Of a DNA stretch of 64,000 bases, positions 47,983 to 60,553 are shown one piece after another. This stretch comes from Tetracentron sinense. Lineage: Eukaryota > Streptophyta > Magnoliopsida > Trochodendrales > Trochodendraceae. The first letter of the stretch is position 1. The number at the start of each line of letters is the position of its first letter. Both the position numbers and the translations under genes were made by a program. The notes below the pieces were generated by a model. It saw nothing but the letters and a program-made list of their open reading frames with translations, had not been told where the DNA came from and did not search any database. The stretch is taken from NCBI GenBank assembly GCA_015143295.1, contig CM026551.1:9196499-9260498 (forward strand), given 5' to 3'.

Positions 47983-50460
47983 TGTAACGCCCGAGTCTAG
48001 GAACCAAGGTAATTCTATTATTTTATGCATTTTAGTCATTTTTAAGGATATCATGATATGAGTTCATGGGCATGATATGCATAACATATGATACGAATGA
48101 CATTCAAATATTTCCCAATGGTTGTCATGTACTTTTTTGTCTTTTTGTTAAATTTCTATCAGAGCATTTTATTGGTTAGAGGTTTCTTTTTTTTTTAAAA
48201 AAATAATAATAAAATAAAATAATAATAATAGTAATAATAATAAATTGGGAGGTTATTTCTTGTATTTTGGCCTTGATTCCTTTATTTTCCAATAATGCCC
48301 TTAGACCATTAAAGCCCTAAGAAGAACACTTAAGGGTAAAATTGACTTTTTACCATTTAAGGGGGAGGAGATAAGAAGAGAACGTGAGTTCTCTTCTCTT
48401 TCTCTTCTTCCCTTCTTTTTTCTCTCATTTCTTTTCTCTTCCTCCCATTTTCCTCTTCTTCCTCAAAGACCCAAGACCCACCACCATCGGCACCACCGCC
48501 GGTTGACGCCGGCCGCCGACCAAGCACCGTCGCCGCCGGCCAGCCACAGCCCTGTCGTCAGCCAGCCCTAGTTGGGCCAAAACCCCACTCCAAAACCTCT
48601 TTAAAACCCCAAAAAAAAATTTTAGCAAAGCTTGAGATTTATAATGTGTGCATGAAATTATTGCATTTCTCGTAATTAAACCTTTCCTTGGAGTGTGCTA
48701 ATGTTGGAAAAATTGTAAACTTTGAAATGTAGTAGTGTAAAATGAAAATGGGTAAAAATGAGGGTTTATGTTAAGGTCATAAATTGGGGCTTTTATTGTT
48801 AATCATATGGTTTGGCAAAATTGTTTCGATAAATGTCTAATTGAGTATATCATAGGGTGAGGAATAATTTTTGTTGATTTTACAAGTTGATTTTGGTAGA
48901 TTAATATTATCGAGGGGTTTATGTAATATTTGATTTCTTACCCAAATTTCATATTTTAAAGTTAGTTATTTGATGTATTTAAATTATTAAGACGGTGCTT
49001 TTAACGAAAGTTATGAATTTTCCGAGAGAGAGAGAGAGTGATAATGCATATCATGAATTAGCATGAGTTTTTAGTTTGGTCCCTAGCTAATACATTACTG
49101 TATGCATGCTTGTTATTATGTACTAGGCGGGGTTTTGCTTCCGGAAGTTGATCCAGGGAGCTTCGGTACCAGCTAAACTTATTTTGGGACTCAGACCAGG
49201 TGAATGAATACCTACTATAGGAATTTTATTTAAATGAATTGAACTCGTGAATATGCTTATGGGAACATTAGTAGTGTGAATTTATGATTATGGAATCATG
49301 GGTATTACGAATACGAAGAAAGTGAGTATGAAAATGAAATGTTTGGTAGTATGAATACATGTATGTAAGTACTTCTACGAAGTAAGAATTATTTAAAGAC
49401 AGTTATGATAAAAGCCAGATATTTTGATAAATACTCAAGTCACTGGGAATAGGGCTACCTATAAGGCAAGCGCCCAGATGGAAGAGTATGTACTGGGAAT
49501 AGGGCTACCTATAAGGCAAGCGCTCAGATGGAAAGAGTATGTACTGGGAATAGGGCTACCTATCAGGTGAGCGCCCAGGTTAGAGATATTATATACTGGG
49601 GATAGGGCTGCCCATGGGGTAAGCACCCAGGAAGGAAAATCAGGTATTGGGAATAGGGCTACCCATGGGGTAAGCGCCCAGGCAAGCAGACAAGTAAGCA
49701 GGTAGTCATGCAAACAGTATGAATATATATGAAATGTGTTAAGGGAATTCTACTTAATGATCTTGTAGAATCTTTAAACTCACTATGAAGTGTGGGGAAA
49801 AGTATTGATGATTGTAAGTATTGTAAATGAGAAATTTGAAAGTATGAGGATTATATTATGATTTATTCAAATGAATTCTCTTATGAACAGGTCTTACAGG
49901 TAATGTATAAGATTTTTGAACCCTCTATTTTTAGAGGAGACTCTGCCGAAATTTTTAGAAAACTATTATGTCTAAATATCCATGTTTTATGAACCTGTAG
50001 TGGTTATTCATTCATTGAGCCATGTCTCACCCTGTTAATTTTATCCATTTCAGATTAGCCGCAGTTTTGTTAGGGATATAGTCCCTTCTCCCGAGGTAGG
50101 AGAGATCGTGCCGCAAAGTCATCATTTTGTCATCTTCAACTAGGTCTCATTTTCCTTCCAGACCTAGCATTGTAATTAAACTCTTGGTTTTTTTTTTTGG
50201 ACTTATATGTACATAGATTCCAGACACTTAACCTTTTTGAGATGTCCACATGTGAACATGTGTATAAAAGTAGTTTAGCCGAAATATCTGGGCTTTTGGG
50301 GATTCTACTTGTCCATGTTTTAGGAAATCGAATGAATGCATATGTTTTAGTTGGTTCATAAGCAGTATTATGTTGTCCACTTGGTAGGTTCCTAACCGTG
50401 CCTCGCCTTGTGGGGTCCACCCAGTCCGGTGGGGTATACCTTGCTGGTAGGGGTGTGACA
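47983..50460 (+). mobile_element. Solo LTR (Gypsy-type), 2.48 kb, TSD ATTAA
   Basis: It starts TGTAACGCCCGAGTC and ends GGTAGGGGTGTGACA, flanked on both sides by ATTAA (47978-47982 and 50461-50465). The TG..CA ends and exact 5-bp duplication define a solo LTR left after recombination between the two LTRs. It contains a (AAT)n tract near 48200, a CT-rich leader-like region at 48380-48440, a GA run near 49022, and a ~57-bp minisatellite (49436-49690). No protein-coding domain. Orientation follows the TGTAACGCCC start and is tentative. Confidence 0.8.
49436..49690. repeat. Minisatellite, about five ~57-bp units, in the solo LTR
   Basis: Units start ACTGGGAATAGGGCTACC and contain AAGCGCCCAG-like sequence. 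Five copies are visible, the last two more diverged (CCCATGGGGTAAGC). The 84-codon minus frame across it is a by-product of the repeat. Confidence 0.8.
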
Positions 50461-50465
50461 ATTAA

Positions 50466-52913
50466 AGAGAACAAAATCAGGTAAACTGGTAAAACACAAG
50501 TGGAGTCATGGAGTCTCATGAAGTGGTAGATATATCCGAAAGGTATGACCCACTTCAATTTATTTTTTAAACTGACACCACAAATAAGGAGGAAGATGAA
50601 AAGTTTATGACAAAACTTTCTCCTGTGCGTCTTTAAGGAACCAAAGGAACCCAAAGTTCTGCTCAATGCAGCCCCAAACAATCTGAAATAATGGGGTTTA
50701 ATGTCCCCAAGTCTAATCGACCTTCAACCACAAAACAACCATAGAATCAAGGTATTTTAAAGAATAAGGATCTGCTGAGTCTGCGACCCATAGAACAACC
50801 CAAAACTACGACTATAAATCTAGATAACAGTAACCTAATGACCCTCGAATCGTAATAAAATCTGAGTTTGTCTAACTCTAGACAACAGACCATTAATAAA
50901 GAAACATAAACTTCGGGTTCATGACAATACCAGTATAAAAACCGTAAAAAAAATAGAGCATAGAGCTCCCCATTTTCAAAATCAGACTTCCAAGAAATCA
51001 TAACATGAAAGAGGTGGGAACCATTGCTAACATGAAATATGTTAAGAGACATAAACGTGACTCTTTCTACATTGGACTCTTAAGACATGAATGGTAGACA
51101 AGATTCGTTAGTGAGTATTTTTTTCCTTTTTGGGTAAGAAATTTACCTGGTCTAAGTGTTGAAATAGGAGCTCTCATCCAATATGAGATAAATGGGAAGA
51201 ATTTCTTGTTCAGTGACCTGAAAGAAGTGGAACAATCTCAATTTCTTCACAAATGCAAACTCAACCATGAGTTTATAAGAGCATGACAAGTTACCTATAA
51301 CTTACAATTTCTTCAAGATTTTCACAAAAGCAAGCATGTGAAAATTCCTCCAGATTAACATATAAGAATCTCTCAAGTATCCATCAATATTTCTCTCTTC
51401 CCTTTTCTTTTTTCCCTCTATATTTGTATGAAAGTGAAGTTCAAGGAAGCTGTAAGTTAAAAGAGAAAACAAAAACCATTAACACTTCATTTTGTTATGT
51501 ACGGAAAATTGAAAAAGATAACAGTCAAGTCACCAAGTTATTTCAATAAACAAGAGAACTGAGACCACATATTTAGCAACATCTCCCACAAATGCGACCA
51601 TATTTAGTGATATTTTTACTTGAGGAATACTCAAGCAGTTTAGCTTATGTAGTGTCTACAGATACTCATCAATTGGGTAAATTGTTGCTTACCAAATACC
51701 GATTCCATGACATAAGGAAATCGTCAACACATGAGCAAATCATGTGTAGTACATCGCAACAACCTTTGCTTGAGACCAGATTCATATATTAAGCTGCACG
51801 AGCAAAAATATATAAGACTAATCAAAGGTATTAAAACTATCAACTTTAAACAATAAGAAAAAGAAAAGTTGTAAATAAACCTCTCATAAACACAAATCCT
51901 TTGTACATTTTATAGGAGAAATGGATCATCAAAAGGCACTGTAACTGTAACTGGACCATCAATATGGCTTAAGCTCCTCTTTTCAAGCATTCTAACCATG
52001 AGTAAAATAATAAAATTTATAAGTACCACAAGAAACAAAGGTTGATGTAATGCTTGATATAGATATTTAGCATTCCACAAATGTAGAAGCACAAATGTAG
52101 AAGCCCCTGAAATCTATGTATATAAAAATTCACAATCAAAAATTGATCTGAAAATACCTAAATATATAGGACACCACATGAAAAGTATAAATACTTCCCC
52201 CATTTTTCTCATCTGGATAAAACAATAACCCTCATAAAAAATGGTAGGACATTGAATAAGAGAATGCACCAAACTTCTCAACTGCTATCCGGACATCTTC
52301 AAGACTTCAATCCGTGTCGTGCTTGTGAAGGGGGCACCCCAACGACACTAAAAAAAAAAAAATTAAATAGAGACAGTGAAGAAGATAAACAAAAAGAAAG
52401 GGGAGTTGGCCGTTGGAGAGTAGAGAGAAGGGACACAACATCGATGGCGTGCTCTAAAACAATGGTAGGCAAAAATGGGGCGTAGGCAATGGGAACTCAA
52501 TGAGAAGCAAGTGGAAGGAATGAACTCCTTAGATGTGGAAGCATCCGGAAAAGAACGGAGGAAGAATCTAGAAATGGGATATAAATGGAATTTAGACCAA
52601 AGATGTTAGACGAAGAATATAATGGAGGGGCATTTTAAGCCTCTTTTATAATGGTTATTGGCATATAGACTACAAATACCAAAAGTGAAATATCAAACAC
52701 TAATAAAGGTCATACTGAATCCAATAAAAGTTTTTTATACGGAATAAGAATTCTTACTCAGTATTTTGGAATAAGAATTCTCACAGATAAAAGTATTCGA
52801 AACAAGAGTCTTCTTGATATTTGAATCAAAAGGACAGTTTGCTTTCAACAATATTGTGCGGCATTATCATATTATAATGTGCAAGCAATGGAACAAAAGG
52901 TAAGCTAACTTAC
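50466..52913. other. Helitron D interior: no gene identified
   Basis: AT-rich. A minus-strand piece MVRMLEKRSLSHIDGPVTVT (from about 52000) and one near 51590-51780 containing DDFLMSWNRYL look exon-like, but neither is recognised. Confidence 0.3.
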
Positions 52914-52969
52914 ATCTACTGCATCAGTACCCTTATCCATAAGGTCAATCTTTGTCAAGATCCTCTCTC
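52914..52969 (-). pseudogene. Captured exon of a dynamin-related protein (GTPase G4 motif)
   Basis: On the minus strand a 56-bp exon is bordered by an acceptor (TTCTCAG) and a consensus donor (GTAAGT from 52913). It reads ILTKIDLMDKGTDAVD, the G4 region of the dynamin GTPase domain, in which TKxD contacts the guanine base. Plant DRP1-type dynamins, which act in membrane scission and cell-plate formation, carry nearly this sequence. The acceptor region is duplicated just upstream (CTCTCTCCTGAGAAGTAAAA twice, 52962-53008). I found no neighbouring dynamin exons, so this is a lone captured exon inside Helitron D. The short length limits certainty, but exact splice borders support it. Confidence 0.6.
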
Positions 52970-53009
52970 CTGAGAAGTAAAATCTTTGAACTCTCTCCTG
53001 AGAAGTAAA

Positions 53010-54216
53010 ATCATTGAAATTGAAATTTCAAACACATAAAAGGCCAAAGTTGACTATAATTATGCAATCATAATCTTAATAGGTAAAAATCTATTAGAAC
53101 ATAGAGAGTCAATATTCTCAAATGGAAAGTCTCAAACTTTCATACTTGTAATGATATGATTTTGAAGCATTTGAACATATCTCTTATAGTTTTTCTAGCC
53201 GGAATGCAGCCGAGCTTGAGGTGAAAGTAATTCTGAGGTGGAGTAATAAAACAAGGTCTACTTGACCAGAAGGACAAAGTTATATAAGCTTAACTTTGGA
53301 GTCTACTTCACATGTGATTTTAATTGAATCAGAGGTTGGCAGGTAAAATTGATAAAATTATACAGTTGGGCTGCAAAGCAAAGGATAGAATTGAGCAGAC
53401 AAAAGAAAGTCCCTGTAAAACTTGCTTCTAAAATATGAGTGAATATGAGAATTACAAAACGAAACAGGAATCTAACGAGGAAAATTAAAACAGGGATTTG
53501 TCATTTTGCTCAAGGATTAAAGACCCTGTTTTGGTAAGCAAATCACCAAATAAATCTTACTCAATTAGAATCACATATCCGAAGTATAGAAAAATATATA
53601 GAAACATTACCCCCTAAAAATATCTTTTATCCAATTAATATCCTTATTTTTTCCCTCTATAGCAAATCCTTAAGGCTCTATTCTTTTAGTGGAACTTTTA
53701 AAGTCCAGAATTTTCATTGTTTCATTCCTTTAATGTTTAGAACTATATTATTCAAAAGAGTGCAAAAGTTCTGCAAATATGGAACTTTAAACTTCCAATA
53801 ATTTTTATTTTATTTTTTTAAGTTCCATAGATGTGGAACTTCTATTTAAATTGAACTTGATAAATCTGACATACCATCTAGTAAAAGGGTTAGAAACTCT
53901 CTCCCCTCTCTTACCATACTCTTACCTCTTGTTCCAAAACATTAATATTCCTAACTTTTAAAAGTTCCACCAAAAGAACGGAGCCTAATGGTTATTCGAC
54001 TATTTTTTTTTCTGTTCTTTTCTCCAATGGAGCTATTCTTCTGCTTCTTCTTCAAGACAAAGTGGTCTTCTTGAATACCAGGAAGAAAAATCAATAACCC
54101 AAAATTTTTTAAAAATGATCAGCAATACCCACATTGGCAGAGAACTCAAATCTAATTAACATAAATATGCATAAATCTAAACAAAACCCTAATGCAAAAG
54201 AAAATCCATAAATAGC
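53010..54216. other. Helitron D interior: no gene identified
   Basis: AT-rich, with a stretch at about 53680-53990 rich in GGAACTTTTAAAG/AAAAGTTCCA motifs. These form loose inverted repeats and may represent a small MITE (GTGGAACTTTTAAAG near 53690 and CTTTTAAAAGTTCCAC near 53956). Confidence 0.3.
53677..53990. mobile_element. Possible MITE (inverted GGAACTTTTAAA ends)
   Basis: The left end reads GGCTCTATTCTTTTAGTGGA then ACTTTTAAAG. The right end reads CTTTTAAAAGTTCCACCAAA then AGAACGGAGCC, which is close to the reverse complement. The inverted ends are ~30 bp and the interior is AT-rich with more TTCCA/TGGAA motifs. A target duplication was not resolved (TAAGG..TAATGG on the flanks). Confidence 0.5.
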
Positions 54217-54400
54217 TTACTTAGTCTTTCTATCATCTGTGGTAGTCACAAAGCGAGGGAGGAAAACACCCGTCCCTCCAGATCCCCTCACAAAACCGTC
54301 CATCCCATTTACCTGAAAGGGATTAAAATAGATTTGAAACCGGTTTTGCTGCCATGGTAAAACCCTAGCTCTTGTTTGCACAAAGTTCTCAACCTGCAAA
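54217..54400 (-). pseudogene. Exon-like fragment with GTGVFLPR motif
   Basis: The minus strand reads VENFVQTRARVLPWQQNRFQ then FVRGSGGTGVFLPRFVTTTD. The GTGVFLPR motif occurs, from memory, in uncharacterised plant proteins with short conserved tails. The frame is open for 70 codons, but start and end are not convincing. It lies near the 5' end of Helitron D, where captured leaders are common. Tentative. Confidence 0.3.
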
Positions 54401-54826
54401 CAACAATAGCAAGGAAAAGATAAACCCAAACCCTAATAAAAAAAAATACGAAAAGAGAAAATCAAACAAGAACCCATTCCCGGTTTCTTCAGGCTTCTCG
54501 CTCTTCACCCGAGTTTGAGCAGATTTGATCGTATGATAATGGTATAAACGAACACCGGAAGGATGAGGAAAAAAAGAATAATACCATTTTTTCACTGGAG
54601 CGCATCAAGAAGGGATCAATGTTGCTGGAGCGCATGAAAAGGGGTTGATGTTGTGGGCGAAGGAGAGGAGGGAGCAAGGGACTCAACTCATTTGGAAGCA
54701 TCTGGAAGAATGGAAGGACCGAAAGAAACTTAATTATGGGTGGGATATGAATGGAATTTTGAAAAAAGAGTTGAGACGAAATTTATAAATTGAGGGCAAA
54801 ACAAGCCTCTGTTCAAGGGTTATAGA

Positions 54827-57800
54827 TACGACTCAACTTTAAATTTTTAGATTATCAAATGTATTGCAATACAATTAACTAACATAAAATAGCACTGCGA
54901 TATTCAAATTACGATAAACTTACCAAGATCGAAGCAGAGAGGAACATGCAACCTAAGGTAATAGGCATGCAAAAATGGCGAGTCTCGACAATTCCATATA
55001 GTTCACATAGTGTAGCTATAAAGGAAAGAGTAAAAAAAAATCAAAATCAATTTCTTACATAGAAAATTTTGAAGAAAAAAGGTATATAAACATAAGAGAC
55101 TTAAAAGTACAAGAACTAAAAACAGAATCATATTCAAATCGAGTCACTAGAAGGGAATTTCCCTTAAGCAATAAATCAACTTACCAATTATTTAGTCACT
55201 AAGCTAAAAATCACCTTGATGAGACCAATGATTTACTCACTAAGCTAAAACTCACTGTGATGAACCATTTGCAGAAGTTGCAGTTCGTGCCCTGTTCCAA
55301 GTAGCTCACACAGTGTAGTTGTATACTGAAAGAGTGCATGAAAAGTAATTCTAAAAATTTGTTTCTTAAAAATAGTACAACAAAATCCTAAAATTAATAT
55401 TTTTATACTATAAAAATACTAAAGTTAAAATTTTAAATTATCCAATGTATCGCAATACAATTAACTAACAAAAAATAGCACTCCGATATAATAATTACGA
55501 CAAACTTACCGAGATCGAAGCAGAGAGGAACGTGCAACCTAAGGTAATAGGTATGCAGAAATGGCGAGTTTCGACTGTTCCATATAATTCACATAGTTTA
55601 GCTTTCAATAAAGGAGTGAAAACAGAATCGTATTCAGATCATGTCACTAGAAGAGAATTTCCCTTAAGCAAGACATCTACTTTCTACTGATTTACTCACT
55701 AAGCTAAAAATCACCTTGATGAACCATTTGCATAAGTCGTGGTCCATGCCCCGTTCCAAGTAGGTCATACGGTCTAGTTGTATAATGAAAGAGTGCATGA
55801 AAAGTGATTCAAAAAATTAGTTTCTTAAATAGCAAAACAAAATCCTAAAATTAATATTTTTAATCTAGAATAAGACTAAACTTCAAATTTTTAGACTATC
55901 AAATGTATTGCAATACAATTAACTAACATTAAATAGAAGTGTGTTATTATAATTACGAAAAACTTAACAAGATCGAAGCAGAGAGGAACGTGCAACCAAA
56001 GTTAATAGGCATGCGAAGTGTTGAGTCTCAACGGTTCCATAGAGTTCACATACTGTAGCTGTAAATGAAGGAGTAAAAAAAAAATCAACATCAATTTCTT
56101 ACAAAGAAAATTTTGAAGAAAGAAGGTATATAAACATAAAATACTTAAAAGTACAAGAAATAAAAATAGAATCGTATTCAGATCGAGTCACTAGAAGGGA
56201 ATTTCCCTTAAGCAAGACATGTACTTATTATTGATTTACTCAACAAGCTAAAAATCACCTTGATGAACCATTTGCAAAGGTCGCGGTTCGCGACCCATTC
56301 CAAGTAGCTCACACGGTGTAGTTGTATATTGAAAGAGTGCATGAAAAGTAATTCAAAAAATTAGTTTCATAAATAGAACAACAAAATCCTAAAATTAATA
56401 TTTTTATTTTAGAATAAGACTATACTTTAAGTTTTTAGATTATCAATTGTATTCCAATACAAATAACAAACCTAAAATAGCATTACAACAATATTATAAT
56501 TACAATAAACTTACCAAGATCGAAGCAGAGAGGAACGTGCAACCTAAGGTAATAGCCATGCAGAAGCGGCGAGTCTCGACTGGTCCATGTAGTTCACATG
56601 GTGTCGCAGTAAATGGAGTAAAAGAAAAATACAAATCAGTTTCTTCTGTAGAAAATTTTGTAGAAAGAAGGTATATTAACATAACAAACTTGAAAATACA
56701 AGAACTAAAAACAGAATCGTATTCAGATCGAGTCACTAGAAGGGAATTTCCCGTCAGCAAGAAATCTACTTACCATTGACTTACTCACTAAGCTAAAAAT
56801 CACCTTGATGAGACCATTGATTTACTCACTAAGCTAAAAATCACCTTGATGAACCATTTGCAGAAGATACGGTTCGCGCCCTGTTCCAAGTAGCTGACAT
56901 GGTGTATTTGAAGAATCAAAGAGTGCATGAAAAGTAATTCAAAAAATTAGTTTCTTAAATAGAACAACAAAATCCTAAAATTAATATTTTTAATCTAGCA
57001 TCAGACTAAACTTTAAATTTTTAGATTATCAAATGCATTGCAAGACAATTAACTAACATATAATAGAAGTGTGATATTATAATTACGATAAACTTACGAA
57101 GATCGAAGCAGAGAGGAACGTGCAACCTAAGGTAATTGGCATGCAGAAGTGTTCAGTCTCGACGGTTCCATATAGTTCACATAGTGTAGCTGTAAATGAA
57201 GGAGAAAAAAAAAATCAAAATCAGTTTCTTACATAGAAAAGTTTGAAGGAAGAAGGTATATAAACATAAAAGACTTAAAAGTACAAGAAATAAAAACAGA
57301 ATCGTATTCAGATCGAGTCACCAGAAGGGAATTCCCTTAAGCAAGACAACTACTTATTATTGATTTACTCACAAAGCTAAAAATGACTTTGATGAACCAT
57401 TTGCAGAGGTCGCGGTTCGCGCCCCGTTCCAAGTAGCTCCCATGGTGTAGTTGTATAATGAAAGAGTGCATGAAAAGTAATTCAAACAATCAGTTTCTTA
57501 ATTAGAACAAAAAAATCCTAAAATTAATATTTTAAATCTAGAATAAGACTAAATTTTAAATTTTTAGATTATCAAATGTATTGCAATACAATTAAGTAAC
57601 ATAAAATAGTACTACGATATTATAATTGCGATAAACTTAACGAGATCGAAGCAGAGAGGAACATGCAACCTAATGTAATAGGCATGCAGAAATGGCGAGT
57701 CTCGACTGTTCCATATAGTTCACATAGTGTACTTGTAAATGAAGGAGTAAAAACAAAATCAAAATCAATTTCTTACATAGAAAATTTTGAAGAAAAAAGG

Positions 57801-60480
57801 TATAAAAACATAAAACACTTAAAAGTACAAAGAACTAAAAACATAATCGTATTCAGATTGAGTCACTAGAAGGGAATTTCCCTTAAGCAAGAAATCTACT
57901 CACCATTGATTTACTCACTAAGCTAAAAATCACCGTGATGAATCATTTGCAAAAGTTGCGTTTCGCGTCCCGTTCCAAGTAGCTCACACGGTGTATTTGT
58001 ATAACGAAAGAGTGAATGAAAAGTAATTCAAATTGTATTGCAACACAATTCACTAACATAAAATAGCACTGCAATATTATAATTACGATAAACAAACCAA
58101 GATCGAAGCAGAGAGGAACGTGCAACCTAAGTTAATAGGCATGCAGAAGTAGCGAGTCTCAACCGTTCCATATAGTTCACATAGTGTAGCAGTAAATGAA
58201 AATTCTGAAGAAAAAAGGTATATAAAAATTAAAGACCTCAAAGTATAAGAACTAAAAACAGAATCATATTTAGATCGAGGCACTAGAAGGGAATTACCCG
58301 TAAGCAAGACATCTACTTACCATTGATTTACTCACTAAGGTAAAAATCACCTTCATGAACCATTTGCAGAATTCGCAGTTTGCGCCCCGTTCCAAGTAGC
58401 TCACACGGAGTAGTTGTAAATGAAAGAGTGCATGAAAAGAAATTCAAAAAATTAGTTTCTTAAATAGAACAACAAAATTCTAAAATTAATATTTTTAATC
58501 TAGAATAAGACTAAACTTTAAATTTTTAGATTATCAATTGCATTGCAATACAATTCACTAACATAAAATAGCACTGCAATATTATAATTACGATAAACAT
58601 ACCAAGATCGAAGCAGAGAGGAACGTGCAACCTAAGGTAATAGGCATGCAGAAGTAGCGAGTCTCGACTGCTCCATATAGTTCACATAGTGTAGCAGTAA
58701 ATGAAAGAGAAAAAAAAATGAAAATCAGTTTTACATAGAAAATTCTGAAGAAAGAAGGTATATAAACATAAAAGACCTCAAAGTATAAGAACTAAAAACA
58801 GAATCATATTCAGATCGAGGCACTAGAAGGGAATTACCCGTAAGCAAGACATCTACTTACCATTGATTTACTCACTAAGGTAAAAATCACCTTCATGAAC
58901 CATTTGCAGAATTCGCGGTTTGCGCCCCGTTCCAAGTAGCTCACACGGAGTAGTTGTAAATGAAAGAGTGCATGAAAAGAAATTCAAAAAATTAGTTTCT
59001 TAAATAGAACAAAATCCTAAAATTAATATTTTTAATCTAGAATAATACTAAACTTTAAATTTTTAGATTATCAACTGTATTTCAATACAATTAACTAACA
59101 AAAATTAGCACTGCAATATTATAATTACAATAAATTTACCAAGGCCGAAATAGAGAGGAACGTGCAACCCAAGGAAATAGGCATGTAGAAGTGGTGAGTC
59201 TCGATTGTTACATATAGTTCACATAGTGTAGTAGTAAATGGAGTAAAAAAAAAATTAAAATTAGCTTACATAGAAATATTTGAAGAAAGAAGGTATAAAA
59301 ATAAAAGACTAAAAAGTACAAGAACTAAAAATAGAATCGTATTCAGATCGAGTCACTAAAAGGGAATTTACCTTAACATCTACTTACCAATGATTTACTC
59401 ACTACGCTAAAAATCACCATGATGAACCATATGCAGAAGTCGTGGTTCGCACCCCATTCCAAGTAGCTCACACGGTGTAGTTGTATAACGAAAGAGTGCA
59501 TGAAAAGTAGTACAAAAAATTATTTCTCAAATAGAAGAACAAAATCCTAAAATTAATATTTTTAATCTAGAATAAGACTAAACTTTAAATTTTTAGATTA
59601 TCAACTATATTGGAATACAAATAACTAACAGAAAATAGCACTGCAATATTATAATTACGATAAACTTACCAAGATCGAAGCAGAGAGGAACGTGCAACCT
59701 AAGGTAATAGGCATGCAGAAGTGGCGAGTCTCAACTGGTCCATGTAGTTCACATAGTGTAGCAGTAAATGAAGGAGTAAAAAAAAAAATCAAAATCAGTT
59801 TCTTCTGTAGAAAATTTTGAACAAAAAATGTATATAAACATAAAAGACATAAAAGTACAAGAACTAAAAACAAAATCGTATTCAGATCGAGTCACTAGAA
59901 GGGAATTTCCCGTAAGCAAGAAATCTACTTACTATTGATTTACTCACTAAGCTAAAAATCACCATGATGAGACCATTGATTTACTCACTAAGCTAAAAAT
60001 CATCTTAATAAACCATTTGCAGAAGACGCGGTTTGTGCCCTGTTCCAAGTACCTCACACGGTGTATTTATATAATAAAAGAGCATGAAAAGTAATTCCAA
60101 AAATTAGTTTCTTAAATAGAACAACAAAATCCTAAAATTAGTATTTTTAATCTTGAATAAGACTAAACTTTAATTTTTTAGATTAACAAATGTATTGCAA
60201 TACAATTAACTAACATAAAATAGAAGTGTGGTATTATAATTAAGATGAACTGACCAAGGTCGAAGCAGAGAGGAATGTGCAACCTAAGGTAATGGGCATG
60301 CAGAAGTGTTGAGTCTCGACGGTTCCATATAGTTCACATAGTGTAGCTGTAAATGAAGGAGGAAAAAAAAAATCAAAATCAGTTTCTTACATAGAAAATT
60401 TTGAAGAAAGAAGGAATATAAACATAAAAGAGTTAAAAGTACAAGAAATAAAAACATAATCGTATTCAGATCGAGTCACT
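54827..60480. repeat. Tandem array, central homogenised part 2 (~11 units)
   Basis: This continues the 35.3-45.6 kb array beyond Helitron D. Marker sites lie near 54987, 55577, 56033, 56577, 57167, 57706, 58164, 58667, 59207, 59732 and 60319 (steps 456-590 bp). The extra ~40-bp segment reappears near 55217, 56807 and 59967. Units around 58164 and 58667 share unit-specific variants (CCTCAAAGTATAAGAAC, AATTACCCGTAAGC), showing local duplication of one monomer. Confidence 0.9.
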
Positions 60481-60481
60481 A

Positions 60482-60553
60482 GATAAGCAAAGAAATAAAT
60501 AATGGATAAGCAAAGAAATAAATAATGGATAAGCAAAGAAATAAATAATAATA
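60482..60553. repeat. Minisatellite, 24 bp x3
   Basis: GATAAGCAAAGAAATAAATA plus ATG is repeated three times at the junction between the homogenised array and the old right-edge units. Confidence 0.85.

Larger units (their letters stand above)
45604..54826 (-). mobile_element. Helitron D, 9.2 kb (minus), inserted in the array
   Basis: On the minus strand the 5' end TCTATAACCCTTGAACAGAG starts at 54826 after an A. The 3' end has the hairpin-like ACGTGCCTTGCATGTG, then CTAG (45607-45604) before T. The array reads AATCTAGAA up to 45603 and resumes TACGACTCAACTTTAAATTT at 54827, so removing the element rejoins one array unit with no duplication, as expected for Helitrons. It contains a solo LTR (47983-50460), a dynamin exon and other possible host fragments. 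No RepHel protein is recognised, so it is non-autonomous. Confidence 0.75.

Noticed and set aside
50136-50681. 181-codon minus open frame
   Set aside because: It crosses the border of a solo LTR and its target duplication, so the two halves have different origins. No family is recognised.
35819-57869. Recurring plus-strand open frames of the array (e.g. 35819-36112, 36412-36657, 39338-39547, 42930-43166, 56447-56779) with SYIENFEERRYINIKDLKVQ-like translations
   Set aside because: They are copies of one monomer region, and the frame is kept only where the A-tract length permits. The opposite strand is also open over the same DNA and there is no known family. Repetition of an open frame in a homogenised satellite is not evidence of coding.
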